A stretch of DNA of 64,000 nucleotides, taken from contig NC_031495.1 of assembly GCF_000237925.1 (NCBI RefSeq), forward strand, positions 8,099,852 to 8,163,851, given 5' to 3'. The notes beneath the pieces are model-generated. The model saw only the letters and a list, made by a program, of their open reading frames with translations. It was not told the origin of the DNA and did not search any database. A program made the translations under genes and the position numbers. This document shows positions 39,040 through 52,003 of the stretch, piece after piece. Each line of letters starts with the position of its first letter. Position 1 is the stretch's first letter. The DNA comes from Schistosoma mansoni (taxonomy: Eukaryota; Platyhelminthes; Trematoda; Strigeidida; Schistosomatidae).

Positions 39040-39305
39040 ATTTTGAGATGGGGGAATGTGAAGAGCACCTTACATGAAATAACTTGGAAGAGAAAAGAAC
39101 AGGAGAAAAAGCGACCCGAAAACTCAACAAGCATACGAAATTTATTCACACTTAATAGTGAAACCAATCAACAACAATTTATGATACCACAGCAGTGGGA
39201 CCAAAACAATTTGATAATCAAGACGAGAAGTTGTTAAAGTAAATATTTGGTCTATGAAGATTACATCGAAACCAGCTAACCATGAATTTGTTAGAATGGT
39301 GTTGT
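39040..39305 (+). repeat. Unclassified dispersed repeat
   Basis: GGGGGAATGTGAAGAGCACC, TAACTTGGAAGAGAAAAGAA and AAGATTACATCGAAACCAGC form a block I recall as common in schistosome genomes. It is interrupted at its right end by a family B SINE. The 64-codon open frame in it is not a gene. Confidence 0.4.
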
Positions 39306-39515
39306 GCGGATTGTTGAACTTTACTGAAATCACAAACCAATCCTACTTAGATAACTAGTTAAAACCTGGAAGCACTGAACAACCTCCTTGTCTTGACGCA
39401 GTACTCTTCAGAAAGGTTTATCCACAACCCCACCACAGGGGATCGGACATGGAACCTTCAGCTCCGCACAAGTGCACGCTTAGTCTCTAGACTACTGAGC
39501 CGAGATCTTATTGTG
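39306..39515 (-). mobile_element. Family B hammerhead SINE, diverged
   Basis: Minus orientation: tail GGATTGTTGAACTTTACTGA, then AAACCTGGAAGCACTGAAC, a worn hammerhead and ACTACTGAGCCGAGATC (rc of the A-box region). Confidence 0.65.
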
Positions 39516-39599
39516 TCTAAGTTTGAAATTCAGTTAATTAATGATATTTCACAAGCATCTTTCATTGTCCTCGGTGATTACGTTCCTCACCCATGTCAC

Positions 39600-39690
39600 G
39601 GTTGAACTCTACTTCCAAGAAGTTCTATACTAGGACGAAACAGTAGTTCAGTGTTTCTAGCTTTTCAAATGTTGCCCGACTTAGACAGAA
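39600..39690 (+). mobile_element. Family B SINE fragment around the hammerhead
   Basis: AGTTCTATACTAGGACGAAA then CAGTAGTTCAGTGTTTCTAG: ribozyme 3' half plus part of the tail, 85 bp to the right of another family B copy in the opposite orientation. Confidence 0.55.
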
Positions 39691-40599
39691 ATTAGTCAAC
39701 AGTTAATTGTAAAGAAATATTACCTCTTAAACCAAAAGTATATATAGGCGGTTGTACCGAGGAATTGATCTTCAAAGTATGAAAATTCTTGTTATATTAG
39801 AACGTTTTAGAAGCTGATCACTGTGATAAAAATATTAACACAAATCTGATCTATTAGTAAATCTTGAAAATTTGGCAAACAACTCCAAAAGTAACTTATT
39901 TAATAATCGGAATTTTTCAATTAAACCGATTTTCCAAAACCAATAATAAACATAATCACTGGAACTAACTAATCAATATCTTAAATCATCACAACACAGG
40001 CCTATTAAACTAATTGTAAGAAAATTCACACAGCTTTATTTTCAAATCTTAGTTAATACTGTTGTCTAAATGGAATATGTAAAAGCTTTCTTATTATCGA
40101 AGTATTCAATTCAGTGAATTTATCATTATCAGAATGGACACGAAGATACGAAACTAGTAGTAGTTCATTAGCTTGTTTCAAATACACGTAAATGTTAGTG
40201 TGTAATGCAGTCGAGCTGTGTTTATGAATACCACATTCAACAAGTATCATTTATGAAAGTTGGGAAAGATTTTAACTGCTATTTCATTAAATCATTGACT
40301 AACTGTATGTAACTGATTAGCTGAGTTATTTAGACTCAACATGGACAATCGAGACACACTTGTTCGAGACCGAATGTTGTATTCAATGGATTGGTTTTTA
40401 AGGAAATTTCAAGAAAAGACAACCGGATTTCAAATCTGAACGATTTATTTCAGCAGAAAAGGATTAGCTTTCTTTAGAAAGATACTCTTTTTACTCTAGT
40501 TTACTCTTAATAGATATGTCATTTTCAAGAGGTGATCCGCACAAAATTTTGCTTAGTTCTAGTAAAAGAAATCAACTATTATCATTACAGGGTTGTGGA

Positions 40600-40790
40600 G
40601 ATTGTTGAGTTTCGGTTGAAACCATGAATAGATCAATGTTAGACTACCACTAAATTCCACGTGTGGGATAGTAGATTCACACTGTTAATGAGTCCCATAC
40701 TACGACGAAACGACCGTTCAGTTCTTCCAGATTTTCAATGATGGTCTAACACTGATCAATTCATGATCTCAACCGAAAACCAACTATTGA
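40600..40790. mobile_element. Family B SINE fold-back
   Basis: The left tail (GTTTCGGTTGAAACCATGAA, then TAGATCAATGTTAGACTACC) is the reverse complement, with changes, of the right tail (TGGTCTAACACTGATCAATT, then CATGATCTCAACCGAAAACC). Between them is a plus-oriented hammerhead relic: TGAGTCCCATACTACGACGA, then AACGACCGTTCAGTTC. Confidence 0.7.
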
Positions 40791-42457
40791 GTGATGACCA
40801 ACCCAATCATTATGTAATGAATGCACACTCAGGTGGGGACAACCAACTCATAGTTTAGTACAAAATTACAGAATATCTCGTTAAAATATGGAAACCATAC
40901 ACTGAATACTTCATTTGGAAGTTTCCATCAATTGTCTTTCACATTATGTATGATTCTTTTATTTCACAATTCTTTTCTATCTTCTTAGCCTTCTGTTGCC
41001 AGGTTTTCTACTTCTAATTTATGTTACACACTATTTATGTTGAGAGACATAAGTAGCATACACCACAATTATACTGGCAATACATTCTAAAGATTGACAG
41101 CCATAAAAATGAAATTCAACGCTTTTTTTATCCTACTATCGTCTTAGGTTACTTAATTATAGTGCTTGATAAATTAATTAGCCATTAGACATTCTTTTTC
41201 TTTTATTGATTAAGTTTAAACCAGTCACAAAAGTTTTGGGAATAATTTGAACGTATGTGGTATGTGAATTGGGAGATAATCGATTCAATTTAATCGATGG
41301 TATCGATCAACTGATTTAACTTTGAATAAAAATAAGGTCTTTAGTTGACGTGTATTAATTGGTATAGAAAGGGGGCTTTGCAGACATTTTCACAATTTAC
41401 ATCACGGACTGATCTTAGACAAACATTGAAAACTAGGAGGTATTGAAGGACTGTTTAGTTTCAGAGTGAGATTATTAAACAGTGCCAAAACACATGGTTT
41501 GAAACAAGATGAAGAATAATGGATCTGAGTTACCATGAGAGGTTCCAAGCCATGACACTCAAGTTTCTCAACTAATGATAAATTTATCTCACAAACTACA
41601 ACCAAGTAACCATCATTTACAACGAAGGATCACTATATTAGCCAATAACTTAATGATTTGATTGCCAAAGCTTTCTTAAAGTCGACTTCTATCCAAAAAA
41701 AAAGTCATGAGAGTTTTGATCTATGGTGAATAATCTATTTGGATTAATTTGGACAACTCAAAATTTACATGAAATCCGACCGAACGGTATTCATCTCTAA
41801 TTATCAGTTGAACTCTTCCTTCAGTGGAGTAGTCTATCGAATAGTCTAGCACATTTATTTATTAACACAAGATACTGTTTAGTGGATGTGTGTTAACTGA
41901 TTATTTATTAATAAGATATAAAGTCGAGGAGAAATTTATGAGATAATCTACTGTCGATGGATATTATGCCTTCGGATTACTGAGTTCGAAATTTCAGTAT
42001 AAGTTTATTCTATACAGTAACCGTAAATCAATGTAATCGATGACTTACTGTCTAATTCGCGATTCAATGGACTCCCTAGATCCCAAAATTTCTGTGAAAC
42101 CTCAAAAGATCCAACTCGAAGCTAGTCTCTGAATCGTATGTAACGATTGCTTATCTAAACATTTTGTATAACTAAGATAGGTTTTGTCGTAAATTATTAT
42201 CATTCAGAGATCCAGTGAATACTAGAAGCTATGTGGTTATTCATCAGATGTTGGTTCTTTTAATCAAAGTTAGTACACTGATCGGTAGATCCTCAACTAA
42301 TCAACACATTTTATTAAGAGCATATAAAGTCAGATTATTTGAAAGTTACTATTACAATTAAGTCGATTTTTACATTTTACAGTAACAAATATAAACCTGT
42401 TTATTTTCATTTTTTTCATACTGGCTACTTCAAATCAGTTATCTATAATGGATAGTT

Positions 42458-42770
42458 TTCATAGTGGTGAGACTATAATTTCTGGACAACCTTTGAGCGG
42501 CGCCAAGGTGAATTTGAGAATGTCCATCCATCTACTAGAGTTAGATGGGGACTGCAAATTGATATCAGAAATTAAAATTAGGATTAACAGTTGAATGTTA
42601 GAATTAGGAGTTAGATTCAGGTTTTTCATTAGGAAATGATATAAACTATCATGCAAAAATGCTCTTCGAGCAAATTTATGCGTGAAGTTCACATAAAAAC
42701 TCAAGACCCGTTACCTTAAATCTGATCGGTTAATTCATAAATTATAGTTACGCCGGTTATTGGAGTACCA
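42458..42770 (+). repeat. Dispersed repeat, family E
   Basis: GGTGAGACTATAATTTCTGG, GAATGTCCATCCATCTACTA and the end AAAACTCAAGACCCGTTACC then TTAAATCTGATCGG match, with many changes, 50645-50965; the end part also matches 63320-63400. Unclassified, with no coding signs. Confidence 0.7.
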
Positions 42771-43732
42771 GAAGGAACTTCTGGTAAGGCTGTTTTATGA
42801 GTTTTCTTTCGATATGTCGGATTCCATAACCAAGTTAATTAGTAACAATCTGGATTTTAAAGGTCAAGTAAACAATATTTAAGCAGAAATAACGCAAATA
42901 TTACAGCTCTCTGTTGAGATAATAAAATATCTTTAACGATCATTCTGTGTCTGTTTATGTGTAGAGTTGTGTATCGCTTACTGCCGTTATGTTCCAGTTT
43001 GTTCGGTTTCCAATAGAAGCATCAGTACAGAACATTTATTAGTGTTTATCAGGAGGTCATGTTATCTACCTCCACAAATAGTAATGAGAGCTTAATTTTC
43101 AAGAACGGCAATAACAAATACCATACTTTCTTTTTCTGATTCAACTAGACAGTTTATGTCCCCCTTAATTAGTGTAAAAATATGATATTGCTGATAATGG
43201 TATTGAGTAAGAATACTGTTTCTCAAGACAAATTCAATCATTTCAGCTCACTACAATGGATAAATTTAAGGAAACTGGAGCAAAGCTATCAACTGAATAT
43301 TTTTTAATTTGTAGATTCACAATGCATTCCACAGAAACTAGTCATTTTTCAGTCAACTAATGATATTTATTCCCACATTTCAATTTTAGCCCATAAATAA
43401 TGTACCTATATTATACTGAAATTACATTCCTTATCAAACATAGTTTTCAAGCTTGTGACATGTTATGTTTATTTTTCATACTTTTCTTGAGGATTTGGAA
43501 GCATCATTTGAAAGGTAGAAAAACCAGCACTACTCTTTGTGTATCTATATAATGAGTATATTTTACAACAAATTAGCATGTTGATTTCTCGACCTAGCTA
43601 ATTATTTCCTGGTCAGTTTCACTATGTTCTAGGAAATTAATAGCTTATCTGATAATGTAATGAATGGGTAGCTTTAAAAATAATTAGAAAAATCTGCTTG
43701 CCGATTCCAACACTGTATACTTTATATATATA

Positions 43733-43897
43733 TGCGCGTCTCATCCTATTTGGGACTCGTCAGCTGGATGTACCTGCATCTCAGAGTTGATGTTCACTCT
43801 GGAACTCCAACCCAGTACCTTTCGCTTCAAACGCCATCGCGTTATCCACTGAGTCCTGATAGCCACTTGCTTGTGCAATACTAAATGAATTTCATTT
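43733..43897 (-). mobile_element. Sm-alpha-like SINE ending at the ribozyme cleavage site
   Basis: Minus orientation. It has the tRNA-like part (rc GTGGATAACGCGATGGCG), a worn B box and the hammerhead CTGACGAGTCCCAAATAGGA, then TGAGACGCGC. It ends within 0-3 bases of the predicted cleavage position, so it is exactly the 5' cleavage product. Everything downstream (CTGGATTCCACTGC and the tail) is missing. GAAA has become GAGA, so this ribozyme should be inactive now. Confidence 0.8.
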
Positions 43898-44469
43898 TAG
43901 ATAGTTGTAGATAAATTAATAGACGTCTAAGAACGAATCGTGACAGAAAAAGTCTGTCTTCATAACCTTTCTATGCACAAAAGTTGATTGATTTCTGAGC
44001 TCTGTTTCATTATTCATGATGAGTGTATTATTTGTACTCTATTTGTTGGTATAATTGAAGCATCCGGAGATATATCAACTTTAAACGTGGATGAAATTTC
44101 AAATATTGAATTTATTATACAACGATAAACACGCATACAAACATGTTAACTTGTATAATTATCTTGTACAATGTAGGTCATTTGAAGCATCTTAAAGATA
44201 TAGTTTAAAAGATGTAAACGTTACCTGAGTCCATTTAAAGTTCGACAGTAATTGTACTCAGTACTAAGTGTGTGAAAATTTTTGGGTAGGTCATCACGAC
44301 AACGAAATTTAATATTCCAACCTTCACTTCATGAAATTGGGAATTATGAATAATATTATCTCTGTGTTACTATGGTAAAAATAAGGCATAAGTAAATAAT
44401 AATCAGAATAGTAATGATAATAATTGAAAACGACGGTTCATTTAAACATTCTTGATTGTTAAATATTCT

Positions 44470-44760
44470 ATCGAGACAGTTATCCACCTCAGACAATGGA
44501 AGAAAGGTTGTACAAGATGATGGATCGATTGTAGTTAGACATTAACATCGCTGAATACCGGTTCATCGGTCTAGAAGTTAAGTGTTCGTGCGCGAAACCG
44601 TAAGTCCGGGATTCGAGTCCCACGTGAGGGATCGTGGATGTGCACTGCTGGGAAGTCTCATACTAGGACGAAACGGTCGTCTACTGCCTCCAGTTTTCCA
44701 ATGGTAGTTTAGGCTAGATAGAATCATGAATTCAACTGTGTAAAAGCACTGAATATCACT
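44470..44760 (+). mobile_element. Family B hammerhead SINE
   Basis: Leading TAGTTAGACATTAACATCGC, A-box region GTTCATCGGTCTAGAAG, B box GGGATTCGAGTCCC, hammerhead ATGTGCACTGCTGGGAAGTC then TCATACTAGGACGAAACGG and TCGTCTACTGC, tail ending AATCATGAATTCAACTGTG. Core CTGGGAA replaces CTGANGA. Confidence 0.8.
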
Positions 44761-45202
44761 ATTATTCAGTATTTTGAAATACACAAGAAACAGTTAACAA
44801 TACAGACTACAAAGTAAATCACATCAATGTGGAAAGTTATTTATTTGTCTAATCCAATTGATAATTCAATATGGACCGACCAGTCAATAATAAGTACATA
44901 CAATTGGTTGTATTATTTTATTTCAGCCCATTGTCTAGTTTACCGTGTCAAATTATGATTGGCTTATAGATTATTGGTTAAATCAAATTTACCAATGTCC
45001 AAACGTCCGACTGGTTACTTGACTATTAGTCTGCATGAAAAGTTGAATGGATTTTTTCTTATCTCTACTTATGTCTTATATCCCTTGTACTTTCACAACA
45101 TGTGAAAGTTAGTAAGAATTTATTCCAGTTATGAAAGCTTATTAATTATTTTCAGTATTATCATCAGATATTAAAGTAACCAATTAACCAAATGACATAG
45201 GA

Positions 45203-46495
45203 ATGAAGACAACTGGAATAGATTGTGGAAATAAAACAGATCAAATCAGTGATTGGAATTTGGAATCAAGTTTAAATAATGTAGTCTCACGTGTACCAGG
45301 TTCCTTCTGGTGGTATGATATATCGTCGATAGAATCTGATGGAATAATCAAACGATATTATTGGCTTCGAATTCCTGCCCATGAACTCTCTATCAATTTT
45401 AATCAAAAACATAATGTTACTGATCCTACAAGCATTCATTCAACTAGATTATTGGCCAGACTATTACTACTTCATTATAATGAATCAATAAATATTTCAG
45501 GTGTTCAACTTACTCCACAAAATCAGAATCAGATCATATGTATTGATTGTTATGTACCTCAGAACGGAGGACATTGGAAAGTAATATGGAGTGATTTAGG
45601 ACGAAACCTTGAATTATCCATAGCACCAGATAGGGAACATTGTGATCTATCAAAAAAATTGATATCAGGAATGCCAATACAGTTAGGGCCTGGTTTACGA
45701 CTTATTGGTTGGGCATCCGGTCATTCATATTCGTCCAAATCTTGTGATGATACATTACCAGGCTGTGAGACGCACAGCTGGTGCTTTATTATTCCTATAA
45801 ATATAGAACATTTGTATAACGTGACCGTACTCTTATTATTACCAAAAATCAAGGATGTAAAAATTAGTCCGCCTACGCATCCCTTTCGATCGACAGGATT
45901 GGGTGGAAGCATTAATGATATAAACCTATTAAATACCGACAAATGTCAACCTTTCACAACAAAACAATCCAATTTTACACAAATTAAAGAGTCACAACTC
46001 AGAAAAAATTCAGACTTTTACAACAACAATAATAATTTTTCTTTCACATCAAGTCTTTTAGGATTTGGATCTAAATTGGCTATTATCACACAGCCGGATA
46101 ATTATCAAGGGAAATTAGATATGAATCCTATTAATGTCGATTCAATCTGTTCCCTTGATGCATTAGATTATCGTTGTCGTGTTGGTGATAAACGTAAATT
46201 CTGTCAATACACATACATTAAAACACAAAGTGGTACTCCAGCCTATAAAAATGGAGCTTTTATTGGTCAATCAAAAAATGAACATCAAGAAACAAATCTA
46301 GAATATGACGATCAAAATAAATTGTTTAATGATCAGCCATTTATTTTAGATCACATCAAAGAAATGAATTTGGATGGAACACATTTTGTATCATGCATGA
46401 AACACAATGTGACCATAAACTGTGATTCTTCCGTAGTAACCAAGGCTAAAAATGAAAATGAATTTAATTCAAAATGTTATGCTGAAATATATCCA
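45203..46495 (+). CDS. Long exon of an unrecognised Cys-rich, probably glycosylated protein
   Basis: 431 codons open from ATG at 45203 to a consensus donor (CCA then GTAAGT at 46496, phase 0); an in-frame stop follows at 46511-46513 if unspliced. There is an in-frame TAA 18 bp before the ATG. A good acceptor (TTATTTTCAG, ending 45155) could therefore start a 5'-UTR exon, or a weak AG at 45198-45199 could add upstream codons. The peptide has 14 cysteines and eight N-X-S/T sequons (about residues 10, 71, 93, 97, 206, 257, 278 and 402), with an Asn-rich low-complexity patch near 274-278. Distinctive stretches are GSFWWYDISS and PGLRLIGWASGHSY. This composition suits a secreted or ectodomain protein, but no signal peptide is visible in this exon. 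No family is recognised. Its codons keep A/T-ending bias throughout, and it is the longest open frame in the window. Confidence 0.75.
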
Positions 46496-47857
46496 GTAAG
46501 TTTCTATCATTGATTTATCGACTGAAAATTTATTTTGTATTTTTGGAAAGAAGTTTATTTTTCATTATGAATTGATACTATTAAATTGTAACCCGATAAA
46601 TGGATAGCATCTTGTTAGACGACTAAAGCTTAAACGGTTTATCTTTGAATATAAATTGGATATTGGTCGGGAATCACTAAGTAGCTTACATGGTATACTG
46701 ACAAATCATTCAGATTTAAGACGGAAACTATTGAAGTTTTGTGAGAAATTAAAAACGCGATGGAAGATAGCTTATATCTTACTAAGAGCTAGATGCAAAT
46801 AGCCTAATATTCAGTTCTTGAGATGCTTAAAATTAAAAAAACATATCTGATTTATAATCATACAGTTAATATGACTTGATGTTAAAGTTAAATCAAAAAG
46901 AACACCTTCTCCTGATATAGAATGTTTCTGAAACTGTAACTGCTCATTTAGAATACTTGATGTGATTGAAAATATAATCAGGGATGCTTTTGAGGTCTTT
47001 TAAGTTCTTCCATGCATTATGATTTAACTAGTACTGAAAAATTATTCCTTTATTAATGGTATTATGCAATCGGGGGCTACTGTTTCCACGACTGAATAGG
47101 GAGTGTAGATGTGTCTTCAAAAATGTGATTATAATCATCAGGTTTTAGTTCATACAAGTCATCTAGTTGACGCTATAACTGGTGTTCGTACTAATAACGT
47201 TGAACCAGGGTTAAATAACTATCTTCTTTTTTTTTTTATAAAAGCTTTAAAGTTAAAACGATCTTCAGTCGTATGAATTTAGTTCTTTTATCGAACCTAC
47301 TTTGATTTTAATATCGATAAACCCATAGTGAACCTCAGTAATATGATCATTTATGCCGAACGTATAGTTTCTAACTTATTAGATTTTATATAATAAATTA
47401 TTCATATATTCCGTCTGCATTCTGATTAGCTAATGATTGACCCAAGGCCCCTAAAATGGTATCGTTTCACTATTTAAAACTATTAAAACAAGACAAGTGT
47501 CTAGTATTTTCCAGTTTTCAATGATACTTCAAGTGGCAGTAATCAGTGGTAAAAATTGACTGTAAGAAAGAAAAAAATTATTTAGGTAACGTCTCATTAA
47601 GTTTCTATCTTTCTAGTTGTTTCTGATAATTTACATAACACTCCTAGTAGATCATTTACTAAGCAGGTATTTTATGCAGTCGAGACTCAAAGATAGTGTT
47701 TCGTGTGAAGGCTAATCACACTACCCGGCTGCCTAAACTGAAATAAACGAAACATGGTTCGAAGAGATGACTTTTTAGTTGAAAGGTGGATACTTTAAAG
47801 ACTAAGCCACAATTTTATTTACTTTAGTAACAAACAGTGAGTTTTCATAGTTGAAAG

Positions 47858-48030
47858 CGTGAGTCAATTGAAGCTAGACCACCATGGAAAACGTGGAAGC
47901 ACTGGACAGTCGTTTCGTCCTATTATGGGACTCCTCAGCAGTGCGCATCCATGGTGGTCTAGCTTCAATTGACTCACGCTTTCAACTATGAAAATACTTA
48001 ATCTTCACAAAACCCCTTCTGATAATTAAA
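47858..48030. mobile_element. Family B hammerhead SINE hairpin
   Basis: A near-perfect inverted repeat. GTTGAAAGCGTGAGTCAATT, then GAAGCTAGACCACCATGG (left) is matched exactly by CCATGGTGGTCTAGCTTCAA, then TTGACTCACGCTTTCAAC (right). The loop carries a complete minus-strand hammerhead (47899-47944). Downstream comes the usual family tail ACAAAACCCCTTCTGAT. The perfect arms show recent origin. Confidence 0.9.
47899..47944 (-). ncRNA. Hammerhead ribozyme, intact core
   Basis: Minus-strand order: stem I GCACTG, core CTGAGGA, stem II GTCC/GGAC closing CATAATA, GAAA, tiny stem III segment CGACTG, TC, stem I CAGTGC. All conserved core bases are present; stem III (CGACTG) is weaker than the usual self-complementary CGGCCG. 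Confidence 0.8.
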
Positions 48031-49079
48031 CAGTAAGTTCCTAATTAGAACTGCTATTACATGTTATCTTTAAGTTTAGATATTTTGTAATATATCTGTT
48101 AGTTTGAACATGCTCAAGCCTAGTATGTATTAACACTTGGAGTGAGCTGAAGAATGAAATAATAAGATCGAAGGTGATTCACAATGATCAACAGTAAGAC
48201 TAAGTTCACTCCAAATAAAGTTATTGATTATTGAATTAAGTTGTGTACATTATACTCTATTGGTTGGATACACTAAATGATAAGATTAATTAGGAATTCA
48301 GACTATCGATCTGCACTTGTTTATATTTTGTAAATTTTAGTTTGGAATTGTCTATATTTGATCAGATTTTCTGTTACTTTATTAATTCGGTTGTAATGGA
48401 GAGTTGTAGAGTATAAGCTATCTCCATTAAAGTAATTTAAACATTCGCTACTTATGAAAAAGTGGTTTGTTTCCCCTAGTTCTACTTTCTCTGGTCATTT
48501 TTTCTGTTATGTTCCGATAATAATAGTGAATGATAACTTTGGGATCCATTTATGGACCAATATTATACATATAATTTTCATCAGTATATGCTTATGCAAC
48601 TGGTGATCCGTTACAACCAGGCAGCTCAACTAATTTCATCTGTTATGGAATCTGTTTTTCATTAATTAACTTTTCAAATTGACTTATATACAACCAGTTG
48701 TTTCGTGTGTACCATCACCTTCGTATGATCTATGGTAGAGTACATAATGAATATTGATTATTCAAATTGAGTGAATGACATTTCTAGATTGTATCTAACG
48801 AGAGAAAAATGTGTTATGGAATGTTGACAAAAGGATGAAGCGAAAGATACAAGTCTCTAACAGTAAAAAAATGTGAAATGTACATTAACTTCAATCATTT
48901 TATTGACAAAACTAATTTTATTTAATTATAGAAACTTTAATCAACAATTGTACGTTATTATTATCATTATCTGTGTGGGGTTTTGGAGTCTATTAAATGT
49001 TATTGAAATTACTTGTAAGTAGCTTCAAGTGAAAATTTCTTGAGTTGTAGTAGGAATTCGTATCTATTAAAGTTCAACG

Positions 49080-49300
49080 ATGTTGGGTGTGAGTCAATCA
49101 TTTACCGCAGGCAATGGGAGATAGTTGTACAGTATATCGAGATTAAGTGTTTGAACAAGACCAATGGTCCTGGGTTCTACCCCTGGTGACGGGGTCATGG
49201 GTGCTCACTATTGGGGAGTCTCATATTACGACAAAACAGCTACCTGGAGCTTCCAGATTTTCAGTGGTATTCTAACTTAGATCGGTTTGTGATCTCAACA
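49080..49300 (+). mobile_element. Family B hammerhead SINE, diverged
   Basis: GAGATTAAGTGTTTGAACAA, B box GGGTTCTACCCC, then GGGTGCTCACTATTGGGGAG, TCATATTACGACAAAACAG and a tail ending GATCGGTTTGTGATCTCAAC. GACAAAAC replaces GACGAAAC and CTGANGA is lost. Confidence 0.7.
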
Positions 49301-50644
49301 AAATAATGCATTTTTTTTCTTAGTTTTTAAGACTATCAGAAACTTATTTATAAATTTGATAATGACTGAATGATAGTTAAAATGTTTGATTTAAATCAGA
49401 TAGTTAGTTTTTGTATTATTTGAAAGACGAATTAAACACTGTTCTAACTGTTAAGTCATTGTTCAATCCACTAATGAATCATGATAACCATTTGTAATGA
49501 TTGTTAGGGCATGTAATTTCTCAATATTGATTTTTTTTATTCAGATTGGTATGTGGACGAATAGGTGTTGCCCAACAACAAAGAGCTCATATACCTAAGA
49601 ATACCTTTTATTTAACCCTAGAAACTATTGATACGGCGGAACTATAAACATGGAATGACAAAGTAGTATGCTGCATCGTTAACTATGGTCAGTTGAAAAA
49701 CTGATCATCATAACCAACGAGATCTAAATTTTAATTTATTTGACATTGGTATTAACTATATTTTATCGATCCTCTCATTTTTTTTTCTATCCAGTGTAAT
49801 GAATACCATTTTAGGACATGAGACTGATCTTGTGGTGTTTACTAATAATCAAGTTAATTCATTTCTTATAGTAGTGTGTAGAAAACATGTATGAAAATAA
49901 ACACGTAAGATACCCTAAAGAGTTGTTAATTGTCAAATTGTAATAACAGAGTATACTGAAAGAATGAAGAATCTTTATGCAAATTCCACATGATCATAGA
50001 AAGGGCGTTTAGAAAAGAAAGAATCATTCTGTTGTTATGATCTAACAATTGATTGATGAGAGTGTTGTTTTCTTGTACTCATCATTTGTGTTATGTAAAA
50101 GTTAATTTTCTTACTTTCTGATAAGACTCAAATGTCCAGTTGTTCATACTAATACAAGGGTGTATTTAACGAGATTATTGAAAATTTAACAACCATTAAA
50201 CAACGGAACTTCAACAATATACTTGTGTATGGTTGTTTAAAGCAGAAAGATGAAATTGTGACAAACGGTGATTGTCACATACATTTTAAATAATAATAAT
50301 GAAATAATGAATTCGGGTTCGTTAATCAATAAAAAGAGCGTTCAAAGGCAAAGTATATCAATGATACACCAATTACAATCCGATTCTATACTCAGAGGTC
50401 AAAGTTTGAAATGATAGTGACTAATAAATAATGTTACGATTTTTCGTATTAGTCACTACAAGTCGGTGTCAAAAAATCTACCAAAACCTAGTGAATTAAA
50501 TGGTATTAACTAATAAAAGACCATGTTTTGAATATTAATATAAAATTATCCATCAATTTCTCAATCATTAATCGCTGTAGGGTATCCAGCATATTCAGGG
50601 ATTTCCAAGTCTACTTAGCTGATGAGTTCTGGAGTGTAATTTTC

Positions 50645-50965
50645 ACCGGAGATTTCGGTGAGACTATAATTTATGGATGACCTTTGAACAACACTAAAAT
50701 GACATTGGAATGTCCACCTACTTACTAGGGTTAAATGAGGGTTATAGATTAGTGTGAGGAATTAGGATTAGGATTTACTGTTGAACGTTAGGGTTAAGAA
50801 TTATATTTAGGGTTTCCATCACGAATTGACATCAGCTATAATGCCAAAATGATATTTAACCAAATGGGTGAATGGATTTCGTGCCAAAATTCAAGACCTG
50901 ATATCTTAAATATGATTGGTTCGTCTATAAATTATTTCAAGTATTTGAAGGTATTCAAATCTGTT
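50645..50965 (+). repeat. Dispersed repeat, family E
   Basis: Second copy of the 42458 repeat: GGTGAGACTATAATTTATGG, GGAATGTCCACCTACTTACT, and AAAATTCAAGACCTGATATC then TTAAATATGATTGGTTCG. Confidence 0.7.
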
Positions 50966-51049
50966 TACTATAGACAATTTAGTATGGCTCATCCTAACAT
51001 ACCGGATGAAAAACATAAATTTAACGAATGTTAGATCTGAAAAGGAAAT

Positions 51050-51150
51050 CTCTAGCGAAAATTAAACCCCAGTATGCAGCACTCAGCTACGAGCTGAAAG
51101 GAAAAGTGACCAAAATTACTGGATACCGCACAATTATTGAGTATTAAACA
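51050..51150 (+). repeat. Unclassified dispersed repeat fragment
   Basis: CAGTATGCAGCACTCAGCTA and ACTGGATACCGCACAATTAT match a block I recall from schistosome genomes. Borders unknown. Confidence 0.35.
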
Positions 51151-51669
51151 AGGGATGGGTAAACACATAGATATTCTTTCCTGCTCAAACAGATTTATTT
51201 TCAAACGAAGTTATAAGTAAGGATCATTGAATTCTTATTCAGTGATTGATTAGTATTAAGGGTCATAAGTACCCACTATTAACCAACCATATAAGAGATC
51301 AGAGGGACCTGTTGACTATCCATTAGACCGCAGCGATTTTCTGGTTGATGTTAAAAGATAATACTTGTTAAAAACCTCCTTTAAATTTGTCACCAAATAT
51401 AATTATCACTCCTTTTCTTTTCTTGCAAAATGTTTTTATCAACGAAATAAACCCGAGGATTCAATCTCTACTTTTGTTATAATCATAGTGATAGGTTAAA
51501 TTTAATAATCAGTGAGACAGAATTTACTTTCATATTTCCATAACCAAAGCAAGAATACATAACTGATATTCGTGTATCTAATTCTGATATTATTTGTCAG
51601 TCGTTTTCGCTTCATCATTAGTACTGACTTTCAGTTTATATTTTTTGTGAAAACTGCGGATTTTACATT

Positions 51670-52003
51670 GCGTAAACCACGAACTAATCTTAGCTAAACT
51701 ACTATTGAAAACCATTAGGCACTAGATTACCGTATCATCCTAGCATAGGACTTCCCGACAGTGGGTATCCACGACCCTATCACCAGGGATAGAATTCAGG
51801 AACTTCGATATTGTACTCGGACGCTTAATTTCTAGACCATAGATGTATTAATTGGACTTCAATCACTTCACGATATTACGTGATTAGCATAACTTCCCTG
51901 CAGTAGATAATGATCTCACACCCAACTATAGTTCAACTCGACTGGTTGCCGCTTCTCACTAGAACTCCAGGAGAAGCATTTTGAAGCTGATCACTAATGA
52001 ACA
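51670..52003 (-). mobile_element. Family B hammerhead SINE, full length, old
   Basis: Minus orientation from the tail (AAACCACGAACTAATCTTAG) through a worn hammerhead (ATCATCCTAGCATAGGACTT), B-box region and A-box region to the 5' head (CTTCTCACTAGAACTCCAGG, then TTGAAGCTGATCACTAATGA). Shows the element's total length, about 330 bp. Confidence 0.75.

Larger units (their letters stand above)
40800..44460. other. Intergenic
   Basis: No supported gene. It holds the family E repeat (42458) and an Sm-alpha-like SINE (43733). Open frames 41402-41605 and 42459-42704 are chance or repeat. Confidence 0.5.
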
